Of a stretch of 64,000 nucleotides of DNA, positions 46,071-54,372 are shown one piece after another. Below the pieces are notes generated by a model that ran no database searches, was not told the origin of the DNA, and was given only the letters and a program-made list of their open reading frames with translations. Made by a program: the position numbers and the translations under genes. The DNA lies in assembly GCA_963740675.1 (NCBI GenBank), contig CAVUFS010000009.1, positions 248,001-312,000 on the forward strand, written 5' to 3'. Each line of letters opens with the position of its first letter. Position 1 is the stretch's first letter. Origin of the DNA: CAIKMD01 sp963740675. GTDB lineage: Bacteria; Pseudomonadota; Alphaproteobacteria; ATCC43930; CGMCC-115725.

Positions 46071-46747
46071 GCGAAGCACGCGATCAGATATTCGGCGATA
46101 TTCGCGCGCGGCTCGGTCGGGGGAGACTCGATGCCGCCGCAAACGCGGCGGCGGAAGACCGATTGAACGCGCATCGCCGCAATCTCGTTCCCGCGCGTGC
46201 CGCATCGCTCGACCACGCCGGCCAGGTCGCTCTCTTTATTTCGGAAGCCCAAGCTGTCGACACGACCATCGCGCGTGTCGCGAATGCCGCCGATGTGCCG
46301 GGCGCGGTGGCGGATTTCCTCTCCAGCCAGAATCTGCCGGCGCGACTGGTGATGACACCCGATCCCAAGCTCGATGGCATTCCCTGGGATGCGCGGCCGA
46401 TGCTCGAGCTGCGCCGCGGCATTGCCGAGGACAGCGATGCGGCCGGCATTACCGGCGCTTTCGCCGCGATCGCCGAAACCGGCACGCTGATGCTGATCTC
46501 CGGCGCTGAAACGCCGACGCGCAACAACTTCCTCCCCGACACACATATCGTCGTGCTGCGCGCGAGCGAGGTCATCGCTTGCTACGAGGACGGTTGGGAC
46601 CGGCTGCGTGCCACCGGAGCGATGCCGCGTACCGTCAATTTCATCACCGGCCCGTCGCGCACCGGCGATATCGAGCAGCGCATGGTTCTCGGTGCGCATG
46701 GCCCGCGGCGGCTGCACATCGTGCTGATCGACGATGCGGGCGGTTAA
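46067..46747 (+). CDS. lutC: Lactate utilization protein LutC/LldG (LUD domain)
   Basis: A 226-residue LUD-domain subunit of the Lut complex. The start at 46067 overlaps the lutB stop (ATGA). Seen: EARDQIFGDIRARLGRG, GAFAAIAETGTLML, NNFLPDTHIVVL, MPRTVNFITGPSRTGDIEQ and the C-terminal GAHGPRRLHIVLIDD, which are diagnostic. It overlaps the smr gene by 14 bp. No LutR/LldR regulator or permease is adjacent. Confidence 0.94.
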   Translation: MSEARDQIFGDIRARLGRGRLDAAANAAAEDRLNAHRRNLVPARAASLDHAGQVALFISEAQAVDTTIARVANAADVPGAVADFLSSQNLPARLVMTPDPKLDGIPWDARPMLELRRGIAEDSDAAGITGAFAAIAETGTLMLISGAETPTRNNFLPDTHIVVLRASEVIACYEDGWDRLRATGAMPRTVNFITGPSRTGDIEQRMVLGAHGPRRLHIVLIDDAGG

Positions 46748-47228
46748 GAGCGAGGAACGCGCGCTCTGGCGCGAAACGATGCGTGGCGTCAAACCGCTGC
46801 GTCCTGAGCCGGTGAAAGAAATCGCCGCACCATCACCGCCGCCGCGTGAGACCAAATCGCGCCGCGTGCCGGTGTCGACCCAATCCGCGCCGCCGTCGGC
46901 ACGCGCCACAAAAAGCATCGATGCACTCGACCGGCGCACGGCGACACGCCTGAAGCGCGGCACGCTGGCGATCGAGGCGCGGCTCGATCTGCACGGAATG
47001 ACGCAAGCTGAGGCACATGATGCGCTATCGCGGTTCATCGCTCGCGCGCAAAAACATGGCAGCCGCGCCGTGCTGGTGATCACCGGCAAATCCGGCGTGC
47101 TGCATGGCGCGGTGCCGCGCTGGCTCGGCGAGGGCGACAATCGCGGCCGCATCCTCGCCATCCGCCGCGCCCACGCGCAACACGGTGGCGAAGGCGCGCT
47201 CTATCTCATGCTGCGGCGCGTGCGATGA
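46734..47228 (+). CDS. Smr/MutS2-domain protein
   Basis: 164 residues: a variable basic/Pro-rich N-terminus and a C-terminal Smr domain (RLDLHGMTQAEAHDALSRFI, the DxH motif; VLVITGKSG; GRILAIRRAHAQHGGEGALYLML). Smr domains act as endonucleases or nucleic-acid binding units. In alphaproteobacteria this gene follows mltA; here lutABC lies between. It overlaps the XRE gene by 4 bp. Confidence 0.9.
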   Translation: MRAVKSEERALWRETMRGVKPLRPEPVKEIAAPSPPPRETKSRRVPVSTQSAPPSARATKSIDALDRRTATRLKRGTLAIEARLDLHGMTQAEAHDALSRFIARAQKHGSRAVLVITGKSGVLHGAVPRWLGEGDNRGRILAIRRAHAQHGGEGALYLMLRRVR

Positions 47229-47617
47229 CGCCTTTCGGCGTGAAGCTGCGGCAATTGCGCGCCGAACGCGGCATTGCGCTCAAAGACATGGCCGAGGCGC
47301 TCGGCGTCTCGGCGGCTTATCTTTCGGCGCTGGAGCACGGCCGCCGCGGCCGGCCCACGCATGCGATGGTGGTCGCGATCTGCGCCCAGCTCAACATCAT
47401 CTGGGACGAGGCGGATGAGCTGATGCGGCTCGCGCGTCTGTCGCATCCACGCGTCACCGTCGACACGGCCGGCCTCTCGCCAGCCGCGACCGAGCTCGCG
47501 AATTTTTTGGCTGAGCGCATCCGCAACCTGCCGCCCGATCGCACGGCGCGGATTCTCGACATCATCAAATCGGTCCCAGCCTCGCCGCCGCGACGCAGAC
47601 GCGCGCGTGCTTCTTAG
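47225..47617 (+). CDS. XRE-family transcriptional regulator
   Basis: 130 residues with an N-terminal helix-turn-helix (FGVKLRQLRAERGIALKDMAEALGVSAAYLSALEHGRRG, residues ~4-42), followed by a helical tail (PPDRTARILDIIKS) and a basic C-terminus. It is the last gene of the smr group, a usual partner in this order. Targets are unknown. Confidence 0.9.
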   Translation: MTPFGVKLRQLRAERGIALKDMAEALGVSAAYLSALEHGRRGRPTHAMVVAICAQLNIIWDEADELMRLARLSHPRVTVDTAGLSPAATELANFLAERIRNLPPDRTARILDIIKSVPASPPRRRRARAS

Positions 47618-47660
47618 AACAGATGTTTGAGCGAGAACTAGCTTAACGACTTACCTTAAC

Positions 47661-47724
47661 GTCATGCCCGCGAAAGCGGGCATCCAGCGGTCGCTCCTGG
47701 ACCCCCGCTTTCGCGGGGGTGACG
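47661..47724. repeat. Dispersed palindromic intergenic repeat
   Basis: GTCATGCCCGCGAAAGCGGG, CATCCAG, a spacer, CTGGACCCCCGCTTTCGCGG, then GGGTGACG. Nearly identical to the element at 31856. It lies between the convergent XRE and VOC genes. Confidence 0.85.
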
Positions 47725-47769
47725 GTTATTAGATTCGGGCCATTCGGATAACTTCCGAGCAGGTCCCGA

Positions 47770-48300
47770 TCACTCTTCCGGATCGGGCTCAGGATCTTCC
47801 ATCGAAGTGTCGACCGACATGTCGACGACATCGCCGCGTGCGTAATGCTTGTCGTAGCGGCCGCTGCCGCTCTCCTGGCCTTCGCCGACATATTGGAATT
47901 CCCACCAATTGCCGTCGCGGTCCTGAAAGTAGAAGCCGTAGGTGCCGTGCATCTCCGTGATGCGCATCACTTTCTGGATGCCGTATTTCTCTTTGTGCTC
48001 AAGTGCGAGCTCGCGTGCGCGGTCGACTTCTTCCTTCGTCGCGAGATCGATGCCCCAATGATTGCCGACGCCGACCGGGCGGACGCGTGCGCCTTTCTCG
48101 AGACAGACGAGCCCGAAGTAACCGCCTTTGCGGATCATCATCGCTTTCTTCGCGTGACGCACGCATTCGAGGCCGAGGAATTCTTCGTAGAACGGACGCG
48201 ATTCCACGAGGCTCTTACATTCGAGCGTGCCATGCGAAAAAATTTTTGGATGATTGAGCGGCGTGACGCGTCGTTTCGATGATTGCTCGATTGTGTCCAT
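47770..48300 (-). CDS. VOC (glyoxalase/extradiol dioxygenase-like) superfamily protein
   Basis: A 176-residue single-VOC-domain protein. Seen: KIFSHGTLECKSLVESRPFY (first beta-alpha-beta unit with His ligand), HWGIDLATKEEVDRA, YFQDRDGNWWEFQYVGEG with the C-terminal Glu ligand. Its C-terminus is acidic (SMEDPEPDPEE). The family includes dioxygenases, lyases and resistance proteins. The substrate cannot be judged. It is transcribed alone. Confidence 0.85.
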   Translation of the reverse strand: MDTIEQSSKRRVTPLNHPKIFSHGTLECKSLVESRPFYEEFLGLECVRHAKKAMMIRKGGYFGLVCLEKGARVRPVGVGNHWGIDLATKEEVDRARELALEHKEKYGIQKVMRITEMHGTYGFYFQDRDGNWWEFQYVGEGQESGSGRYDKHYARGDVVDMSVDTSMEDPEPDPEE

Positions 48301-48516
48301 CTCTCATCCTCCTCGCGAATTCGTTATCGCGACTTTAGCTCAATCGCGCGCGATCGCGACGGTAACAAGCCGCGGCGTGGTCTTGACGTATCTTAACCAC
48401 AATCTCGCCACAAAAAACCTGTTGTCTTAAACGCGGATAGGAAACACCCTACCAATCCCCCTTGGACGGACGCCCTCGGGATCCGTCTGCGTCGAGTTCT
48501 TGATTGGAGATCTCTC

Positions 48517-48723
48517 TTGGCTATCGGCACCGTCAAATGGTTCAACGCCCAAAAGGGTTATGGCTTCATCCGTCCCGATGATGGCGGCAAAGATGTATTC
48601 GTGCACATCTCAGCAGTGGAGCGCGCAGGCATGGGCGGACTGGCCGAGGGCCAGAAGCTCAAATACGATGTGGCGATGGATCGCGGCAAGCCGGCCGCGC
48701 AGAACCTCGCTTCAGCCGACTGA
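48517..48723 (+). CDS. Cold-shock domain protein (Csp)
   Basis: 68 residues from a TTG start with GGAGA 8 bases upstream; no ATG fits the family N-terminus (AIGTVKWFNAQKG). Seen: RNP1 KGYGFI (~residues 14-19) and RNP2 VFVHIS (~28-33). RNA chaperone of the CspA class. The leader of about 150-200 nt upstream is long and AT-rich for this window, as is common for cold-shock genes. A hairpin terminator follows. Confidence 0.95.
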   Translation: MAIGTVKWFNAQKGYGFIRPDDGGKDVFVHISAVERAGMGGLAEGQKLKYDVAMDRGKPAAQNLASAD

Positions 48724-48729
48724 CAGGCG

Positions 48730-48754
48730 GCGGGCGCCGATGCCCGCGTCTTTT
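48730..48754 (+). terminator. Intrinsic terminator after the cold-shock gene
   Basis: GCGGGC (48730-48735), 6-base loop, GCCCGC (48742-48747), then GTCTTTT. It starts 7 bases after the stop codon. Confidence 0.75.
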
Positions 48755-48769
48755 ATTGTGTAGCATGAG

Positions 48770-48795
48770 GCCGTCACCCGCGTTCGGGCGACGGC
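48770..48795. terminator. Hairpin between the cold-shock gene and hslU
   Basis: GCCGTCACCCG and CGGGCGACGGC pair with one mismatch around a 4-base loop. No T-run. It is placed to end hslU transcription and may be a degenerate half of the dispersed repeat. Confidence 0.4.
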
Positions 48796-48805
48796 TCTGC
48801 TCATC

Positions 48806-50122
48806 TCATAGAATAAATTTCGATAGGTCCGCGTTCTTCGCCAGCGCGCCGACGCGCTCGCGGACATAGTCGCGATCGATCATCAGCGCCGCATCCGGTG
48901 GCTGATCGGAAGCGGTGAAGCTTGCTTCCTCGAGCAGTCGCTCCATCACCGTGTGCAGCCGACGCGCGCCGATATTCTCAACCGTGGTGTTGATATCCTC
49001 GGCCAGAGCGGCGAGTTCGTCGATGGCATCCTCGGTGAAATCGAGCCGCAGATTTTCGGTCGCCATCAGCGCCTTGTATTGCTTGATGAGGCTCGCCTCG
49101 GGCTCGGTGAGGATGCGGCGAAAATCGTCGCGGTTGAGCGGCTTCAGCTCGACGCGGATCGGCAAGCGGCCTTGTAATTCGGGCAGCAGATCCGAGGGCT
49201 TGTTCAGATGGAACGCGCCCGACGCGATGAAGAGGATGTGATCCGTCTTCACCGCGCCGTGCTTGGTCGCGACCGTCGTGCCTTCGATCAGCGGCAGCAG
49301 ATCGCGCTGCACGCCTTCGCGGCTGACATCGGCGCCCATGCGGTTCTCGCTGCGGCCGGCGATCTTGTCGATCTCGTCGAGGAAAACGATGCCGTTCTGC
49401 TCGGTGGCGAAGATCGCTTCCTTGACGACTTTCTCCTGGTCGAGGAGCTTGTCGCTCTCCTCGGCGATCAGCACCTTGTAACTCTCGGCGACGGTCATCT
49501 TGCGCGGCTTGGTGCGGCCGCCGAAGGCTTTGCCGAAAATGTCACCAAGATTGACCATGCCCATCTGCGCGCCGGGCATGCCGGGAATCTCGACCGTCGG
49601 CATGCCGCCGCCGGTATCCGACACCTGGATCTCGATCTCGCGATCGTTGAGCTCGTTGTTGCGGAGCATCTTGCGGAACTTCGCGCGCGTCTCCGGGCCT
49701 GCGCCCTGACCGGTCAGTGCGTCGAGCACGCGCTCTTCCGCCGCCAGCTCGGCTTTGCTCTCGACGTCCTTACGCAGCCGCTCGCGCGTCATCACCAGCG
49801 AAACCTCGATCAGATCGCGCACGATCTGCTCGACATCGCGGCCGACATAGCCGACCTCGGTGAATTTCGTCGCTTCCACCTTAATGAACGGCGCTTGCGC
49901 CAGCTTGGCGAGGCGCCGAGCGATCTCGGTCTTGCCGATACCGGTTGGGCCGATCATCAGGATGTTCTTCGGCAGAACCTCCTCGCGCAGCTCCTCGGGA
50001 AGCTGCTGGCGCCGCCAGCGATTGCGCAGGGCGATCGCAACGGCGCGCTTGGCGTCGACTTGGCCGACGATGTGGCGATCGAGTTCGGAGACGATTTCAC
50101 GTGGTGAGAAGGATGCGCTCAT
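48806..50122 (-). CDS. hslU: ATP-dependent protease ATPase subunit HslU
   Basis: A 438-residue AAA+ unfoldase, partner of HslV. Seen: SPREIVSELDRHIVGQVDAK, Walker A GPTGIGKTEIARRLA (~57-71), the EVGYVGRDVEQIVRDL pore segment, the I-domain (~110-240), Walker B IVFLDEIDKIAGR and the C-terminal KNADLSKFIL that docks into HslV. It overlaps hslV by 4 bp. Confidence 0.98.
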   Translation of the reverse strand: MSASFSPREIVSELDRHIVGQVDAKRAVAIALRNRWRRQQLPEELREEVLPKNILMIGPTGIGKTEIARRLAKLAQAPFIKVEATKFTEVGYVGRDVEQIVRDLIEVSLVMTRERLRKDVESKAELAAEERVLDALTGQGAGPETRAKFRKMLRNNELNDREIEIQVSDTGGGMPTVEIPGMPGAQMGMVNLGDIFGKAFGGRTKPRKMTVAESYKVLIAEESDKLLDQEKVVKEAIFATEQNGIVFLDEIDKIAGRSENRMGADVSREGVQRDLLPLIEGTTVATKHGAVKTDHILFIASGAFHLNKPSDLLPELQGRLPIRVELKPLNRDDFRRILTEPEASLIKQYKALMATENLRLDFTEDAIDELAALAEDINTTVENIGARRLHTVMERLLEEASFTASDQPPDAALMIDRDYVRERVGALAKNADLSKFIL

Positions 50123-50667
50123 AGGGTTTCGACGGTGATTTTGTCGTTGGTGAAAACGCAGATCGTGCCGGCAATGGCGATCGCCTTGCGGGCGATGGCC
50201 TCGGAATCGAGCCCCGGAATGTCGATCATGGCACGCGCCGCGGCGAGGGCATAATTCCCGCCCGAGCCGATGCCGATAATTCCGTCCTCGGGCTCCAGCA
50301 CGTCGCCGGTGCCGGAGACGATCAGCGAGACCGATTTATCGGCGACCGCCATGATGGCCTCGAGGCGGCGCAGATAGCGGTCGGTGCGCCAATCCTTGGC
50401 CAGCTCGACGCAAGCCCGGGTCAACTGCCCGGGATATTGCTCGAGCTTGCCCTCGAGCCGATCGAAAAGCGCGAAGGCGTCGGCCGTGGCGCCGGCAAAG
50501 CCGGCGAGGACCGTCCCACCGGCCAGCCGGCGCAATTTCTTGGCGTTGGACTTGACGACGGTATTGCCCATCGACACCTGACCATCACCGGCCAGCGTGA
50601 CATGACCGTCTTTCCGCACGGCGATGATGGTGGTACCGTGCCAGACCTGCGAAGGTTCTTCCTGCAT
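50119..50667 (-). CDS. hslV: ATP-dependent protease subunit HslV
   Basis: A 182-residue proteasome-like peptidase. Seen: a short leader (MQEEPSQVWHG) ending at T12, the N-terminal nucleophile after processing, followed by TIIAVRKDGHVTLAGDGQVSM, KKLRRLAGGTVLAGFAG and GIGSGGNYALAAARAM. It heads hslVU. A sigma-32-like promoter lies just upstream. Confidence 0.97.
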   Translation of the reverse strand: MQEEPSQVWHGTTIIAVRKDGHVTLAGDGQVSMGNTVVKSNAKKLRRLAGGTVLAGFAGATADAFALFDRLEGKLEQYPGQLTRACVELAKDWRTDRYLRRLEAIMAVADKSVSLIVSGTGDVLEPEDGIIGIGSGGNYALAAARAMIDIPGLDSEAIARKAIAIAGTICVFTNDKITVETL

Positions 50668-50706
50668 TGTCCTGGTTTCCGTAAGCGAAGAGGCAGCAAA
50701 GCAAGG

Positions 50707-50735
50707 ATGTGGGGAGAGCGACGGTCGCGATCAAG
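50707..50735 (-). promoter_or_regulatory. Possible heat-shock (RpoH) promoter of hslVU
   Basis: On the minus strand CTTG is followed after 17 bases by CCCCACAT, close to the sigma-32 pattern CTTG...CCCCATNT. The -10 end is about 40 bp upstream of the hslV start. Not tested. Confidence 0.5.
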
Positions 50736-50775
50736 CGGTCGACAATTTACCCGAAAGAGGCCAAGGAGATAAGCA

Positions 50776-51645
50776 ATGGCGATTGAGCTCCCGGTTGTAC
50801 GTATCGCGCCGAATAATCCGGTCTTCGACCTCCCGGTCATGGTCGGGATCGAGGAAAAGCTGTTCGAGAAGGCAGGGCTCAACGTCCAGATGACCGGCAA
50901 ATGGTCGGACCGCGAGAAGCACGACAACGTCACGATGCCGTCGCTCGAGCGCATGAAGGAACAGGCCTTCGAGTGCGGCACGGCGGACGGCTACAACGTC
51001 TGCGAATGGGCCAGCATCGACCGGCTCGAGCGCGGCAAGCGTGGCGGTGCCATTGGCGCGCTGCGCGCCTCGGTCGCGGCCCAAGCCATCATCACGTTCG
51101 ACGATGCGTTGCAGACACCGCGCGATCTTTCCGATGTCGGCGTACTGGTGCAGGAATTCACCGGCTCGCACTACACCGCGATCCAGATGCTCGAAAGCGC
51201 CGTTGGCAAAGAGCATGTGACCATCGACAAGGGCGGCCTGCCGTGGCAGCGCTGGGAAGCGCTGCGTGATCGCAAGCATCGCGCCGTTGTGGTGATGGAG
51301 CCCTTCATCAGCCTCGGCCTCAAAGAAGGCGCGCATATCATCGCGGCTGAATTCTATCGCGGCGGCGAGGTGATCGGCACCAATCTGACGGCCGAGCAGC
51401 GCAAGGCCTATTACGACGCCGAGAACGAAGCCGTCGATCTGATCAACGGCGATTTCTACAAATATGCGCATCACATTTGCGCCCCGACCAAGGGTGCGCT
51501 GAAGCCCCGTGAACTGCTGCGGGCTTTCGTCCACTTCAAGCATGTCGATTACTATGACCCGAGCCTCTTCGGCCGGACCTACGACTGGATGAAGTCGCGC
51601 GGCTTCACGGACGGCGAAAGCGCACACGGCGCCCTCGTGCTTTAA
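50776..51645 (+). CDS. NMT1/SsuA-like binding-fold protein without signal peptide
   Basis: 289 residues; ATG at 50776 with AAGGAG 7 bases upstream. The fold resembles NMT1/THI5-type substrate-binding proteins (PVMVGIEEKLFEKAGLNVQMT, VLVQEFTGSHYTAIQMLE, AVVVMEPFISLGLKEGAHII), but the protein starts directly at the first strand (IELPVVRIAP) with no signal sequence, so it should be cytosolic. Cysteines at ECGTADGYNVCEW are unusual. It may be a cytosolic enzyme or binding protein; the ligand is unknown. It lies between hslVU and the his operon, with its own terminator. Confidence 0.75.
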   Translation: MAIELPVVRIAPNNPVFDLPVMVGIEEKLFEKAGLNVQMTGKWSDREKHDNVTMPSLERMKEQAFECGTADGYNVCEWASIDRLERGKRGGAIGALRASVAAQAIITFDDALQTPRDLSDVGVLVQEFTGSHYTAIQMLESAVGKEHVTIDKGGLPWQRWEALRDRKHRAVVVMEPFISLGLKEGAHIIAAEFYRGGEVIGTNLTAEQRKAYYDAENEAVDLINGDFYKYAHHICAPTKGALKPRELLRAFVHFKHVDYYDPSLFGRTYDWMKSRGFTDGESAHGALVL

Positions 51646-51667
51646 CGCTTCCTGTCGGTCCCGATAG

Positions 51668-51697
51668 CGCACCGCCCCTCGGCCGAGGGGCGGTGCG
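51668..51697 (+). terminator. Strong hairpin terminator after the binding-fold gene
   Basis: A perfect 13-bp stem, CGCACCGCCCCTC / GAGGGGCGGTGCG, with a GGCC loop, 23 bp after the stop. Only a weak T-rich run follows. Confidence 0.65.
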
Positions 51698-51748
51698 TAT
51701 CATTTCGGCGCAAAGGATGCTAAAAACGCGCCCCTAAGGAGCTATCCC

Positions 51749-52432
51749 TTGCCCGCAAGAAAAGCTAAAGCGAAAAAGGCCGCCGCGCCGGCCCGCCGCA
51801 GCCAAGCCGCGCGCGCCACCCTTAAAGGGACGGGCCGCCAGGCGAGCGTCGAGCGCAAGACCCGCGAGACCAGCATTGCCGCGCGGCTCGATCTCGACGG
51901 CACCGGAATCGCCGAGATCGCGACCGGTATCGGTTTCCTCGATCACATGCTCGATCAGCTCTCGCGCCACAGCTTGATCGATCTGGCGCTGACGGCGAAG
52001 GGCGATCTCCATATCGATTTCCATCACACCACCGAAGATTCCGGCTATGTCGTCGGCGAGGCGGTGGCGAAGGCGCTGGGCGATCGCCGCGGCATCATGC
52101 GCTGGGGTGAGGCGATGGTGCCGATGGACGAGACGCTGACCCGTGTCGCGCTCGACCTCTCGAACCGGCCTTATCTGGTGTGGAAGGTGAAGTTCTCGCG
52201 CCCGAAGCTCGGCGAGATGGATACCGAGCTCTTCAAGGAGTGGTTTCAGGCCTTCGCGCAATCGGCCGGCTGCACCTTGCATGTCGAGAATGTCTACGGC
52301 GAGAACAATCACCACATTGTCGAATCCTGCTTCAAGGGTCTTGCCCGCGCGCTGCGCCAGGCGGTGGCGCTCGATCCGCGGCGGCTCGATATGGTTCCGT
52401 CGACGAAAGGCGTCCTGGGCGGCTCCCTTTGA
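51749..52432 (+). CDS. hisB: Imidazoleglycerol-phosphate dehydratase
   Basis: 227 residues from a TTG with AAGGAG 7 bases upstream. It has an unusual Lys/Ala/Arg-rich N-terminal extension (~30 residues), then the standard IGPD repeats: RETSIAARLDLDGTG, GFLDHMLDQLSRHSLIDL, HTTEDSGYVVGEAVAKALG, and NNHHIVESCFKGLARALRQ with metal-binding His/Glu. It is the first gene of the his operon. A later start would remove the tail but none with a good box is seen. Confidence 0.94.
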   Translation: MPARKAKAKKAAAPARRSQAARATLKGTGRQASVERKTRETSIAARLDLDGTGIAEIATGIGFLDHMLDQLSRHSLIDLALTAKGDLHIDFHHTTEDSGYVVGEAVAKALGDRRGIMRWGEAMVPMDETLTRVALDLSNRPYLVWKVKFSRPKLGEMDTELFKEWFQAFAQSAGCTLHVENVYGENNHHIVESCFKGLARALRQAVALDPRRLDMVPSTKGVLGGSL

Positions 52433-52459
52433 TGGGGCGGCTCGCTTTAATGGGTTGAG

Positions 52460-53101
52460 ATGACCACGGTCGTTATTGATTACGGGTCGGGCAATCTGCG
52501 CTCGGCCGCCAAAGCCTTTGAGCGTGCCGCGCGCGAAGCTGGCGCCGATGGCCGCGTGTTGGTCACCAACCATGCCGACAGCCTGCGCGACGCCTCGCGC
52601 GTCGTGTTGCCCGGTGTCGGCGCTTTCGCCGATTGCCGCCGCGGCCTTGCGGCCGTGCCGGGGATGGAGGAGGCGCTGCGCCAGGTCGTGCTGCGCGATG
52701 GGCGGCCGTTCCTCGGCATCTGCGTCGGCATGCAACTCCTGGCCGAACGCGGCCGGGAATTCGAGACCATCGACGGGCTGGGCTGGATCAAGGGCGAGGT
52801 CGGGCCGCTGGCGCCGCGCGATCCGTCGCTCAAAATCCCTCACATGGGTTGGAATCAACTGCAATTCCGCCAATCGCATCCCGTTTTCGAAGGGATCGAG
52901 AACGGCGCCCACGCCTATTTCGTTCATTCCTATGGGCTAACGCCGACGGATAAAACGGACCTTATTGCCGATGTCGATTACGCTGGACCGATTGCGGCGG
53001 CGGTCGGGCATGACAATATTGTCGGGGTACAATTCCATCCCGAGAAAAGCCAAATGACCGGCCTGCGTCTCATCGCCAATTTCCTGCGCTGGCGGCCATG
53101 A
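52460..53101 (+). CDS. hisH: Imidazole glycerol phosphate synthase, glutaminase subunit
   Basis: A 213-residue class-I amidotransferase. Seen: VIDYGSGNLRSAAKAFERA, VLPGVGAFADC, GICVGMQLLAERG with the nucleophile Cys, and VGVQFHPEKSQ with His and Glu of the triad. It supplies ammonia to HisF. It overlaps the GNAT gene by 4 bp. Confidence 0.96.
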   Translation: MTTVVIDYGSGNLRSAAKAFERAAREAGADGRVLVTNHADSLRDASRVVLPGVGAFADCRRGLAAVPGMEEALRQVVLRDGRPFLGICVGMQLLAERGREFETIDGLGWIKGEVGPLAPRDPSLKIPHMGWNQLQFRQSHPVFEGIENGAHAYFVHSYGLTPTDKTDLIADVDYAGPIAAAVGHDNIVGVQFHPEKSQMTGLRLIANFLRWRP

Positions 53102-53649
53102 GCCCGGCAGCGGTCACCACCGCCGTCGAGCGGCTGCGCGTTTTCGAGGGCGACGATCTCGAGGATCTCTGCGAGGCGACTGTTGCCGCCATCGAGGATG
53201 GCGGCGGTTTCGGCTGGGTGAAAGCACCGGCGCGCACGGTGCTCCAATCTTATTGGAACGGCGTGCTGCTGGTGCCGGAGCGGGTGCTTTTCGTCGCGCG
53301 GCTTAATGGCACGATCTGCGGCGCGGTGCAGCTTGTCGCGCCGCCGAAGAACAACGAGGCGCAAGCTTTCGCGGCGCAGCTTACCGGCAACTTTCTCGCG
53401 CCGTGGTCGCGCGGCCATGGTCTCGCGCGGCGGATGGTGGAAGCGATCGAGGACGCCGCGCGCGCCGGCGGTTTCGCCATCCTCAATCTTGACGTGCGCG
53501 CAACGCAGGAAGTGGCGATCGGGCTCTACGAGACGATGGGCTTCCAGCGCTGGGGCACGCATCCGGCCTATGCGCTCGTCGATGGCAAGGTGATTCCCGG
53601 CTATTTCTATTTCAAACGGCTGGCAGGGCGCGCCAAAGGCCGGCCGTGA
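53098..53649 (+). CDS. GNAT family N-acetyltransferase in the his operon
   Basis: A 183-residue acetyltransferase: acceptor half (LIxATVAAIEDGGGFGWVKAP-like), core strands RVLFVARLNGTICGAVQLV and the acetyl-CoA loop RGHGLARRMVEAIEDAAR (Q/RxxGxG/A type, ~residues 105-122), then ATQEVAIGLYETMGFQRWG. It overlaps hisH and hisA by 4 bp, so is translationally coupled. A link to histidine synthesis is not evident; acetylation of an amino acid or an aminoacyl toxin are alternatives. Confidence 0.88.
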   Translation: MSPAAVTTAVERLRVFEGDDLEDLCEATVAAIEDGGGFGWVKAPARTVLQSYWNGVLLVPERVLFVARLNGTICGAVQLVAPPKNNEAQAFAAQLTGNFLAPWSRGHGLARRMVEAIEDAARAGGFAILNLDVRATQEVAIGLYETMGFQRWGTHPAYALVDGKVIPGYFYFKRLAGRAKGRP

Positions 53650-54368
53650 TCCTTTACCCCGCGATTGATTTGAAAGAAGGCCGCTGCGTGCGGCTGCTGC
53701 GTGGCGAGATGAGCGCCGCGACGGTCTTCAACGAAGATCCCGCCGCGCAGGCGAAGAGCTTCGCCGAAGCCGGCTGCGCCTGGCTGCATCTCGTCGATCT
53801 TGACGGTGCTTTCGCCGGCAAGCCGATGAATGCCGCGAGCGTCGAGGCGATCCTTAAAGCGGTGCGCGTTCCGGCGCAGCTCGGCGGCGGCATTCGCGAT
53901 CTCGCAACCATCGAGGCTTGGCTCGGCAAAGGTATCGCCCGCGTGATCCTCGGCACCGCGGCACTGACCAATCCCGATCTGGTCAAAGAGGGCTGCCGCA
54001 AATTTCCCGGCAAGGTCGCGGTCGGCATCGATGCGCGCGGCGGCAAAGTGGCGGTCGAAGGTTGGGCCAAAACATCGGAGATGACGGCGCTCGATCTCGC
54101 GCGCCGCGTCGAGGATGCAGGCGCGGCGGCGATCATTTTCACCGATATCGATCGCGACGGCGCGCTGGCCGGCGTCAATGTCGCGGCGACCGCTTCGCTG
54201 GCGCGCGCGCTCAAGACGCCGGTGATCGCGTCGGGTGGCGTTGCTGCCATCGACGATATCGCCGCGCTCAAAGCGCATGAAAGCGACGGCGTCGCCGGCG
54301 CGATCATTGGCCGCGCGCTATATGATGGCCGCATCGATCTCAAAGCCGCGCTAGCGCTGGCAGGATGA
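53646..54368 (+). CDS. hisA: ProFAR isomerase (HisA)
   Basis: A 240-residue TIM barrel that isomerises ProFAR to PRFAR. GTG start overlaps the GNAT stop. Seen: LYPAIDLKEGRCVRLLRG with the catalytic Asp, LGGGIRDLATIEAWL, and IIFTDIDRDGALAGVN with the second Asp. It is followed by hisF after 4 bp. Confidence 0.96.
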   Translation: MILYPAIDLKEGRCVRLLRGEMSAATVFNEDPAAQAKSFAEAGCAWLHLVDLDGAFAGKPMNAASVEAILKAVRVPAQLGGGIRDLATIEAWLGKGIARVILGTAALTNPDLVKEGCRKFPGKVAVGIDARGGKVAVEGWAKTSEMTALDLARRVEDAGAAAIIFTDIDRDGALAGVNVAATASLARALKTPVIASGGVAAIDDIAALKAHESDGVAGAIIGRALYDGRIDLKAALALAG

Positions 54369-54372
54369 TCTC

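Noticed and set aside
50096..50111. TTTCACGTGGTGA near hslU as a parS site
   Set aside because: Only one half of the palindrome matches; it is far from the parAB cluster.
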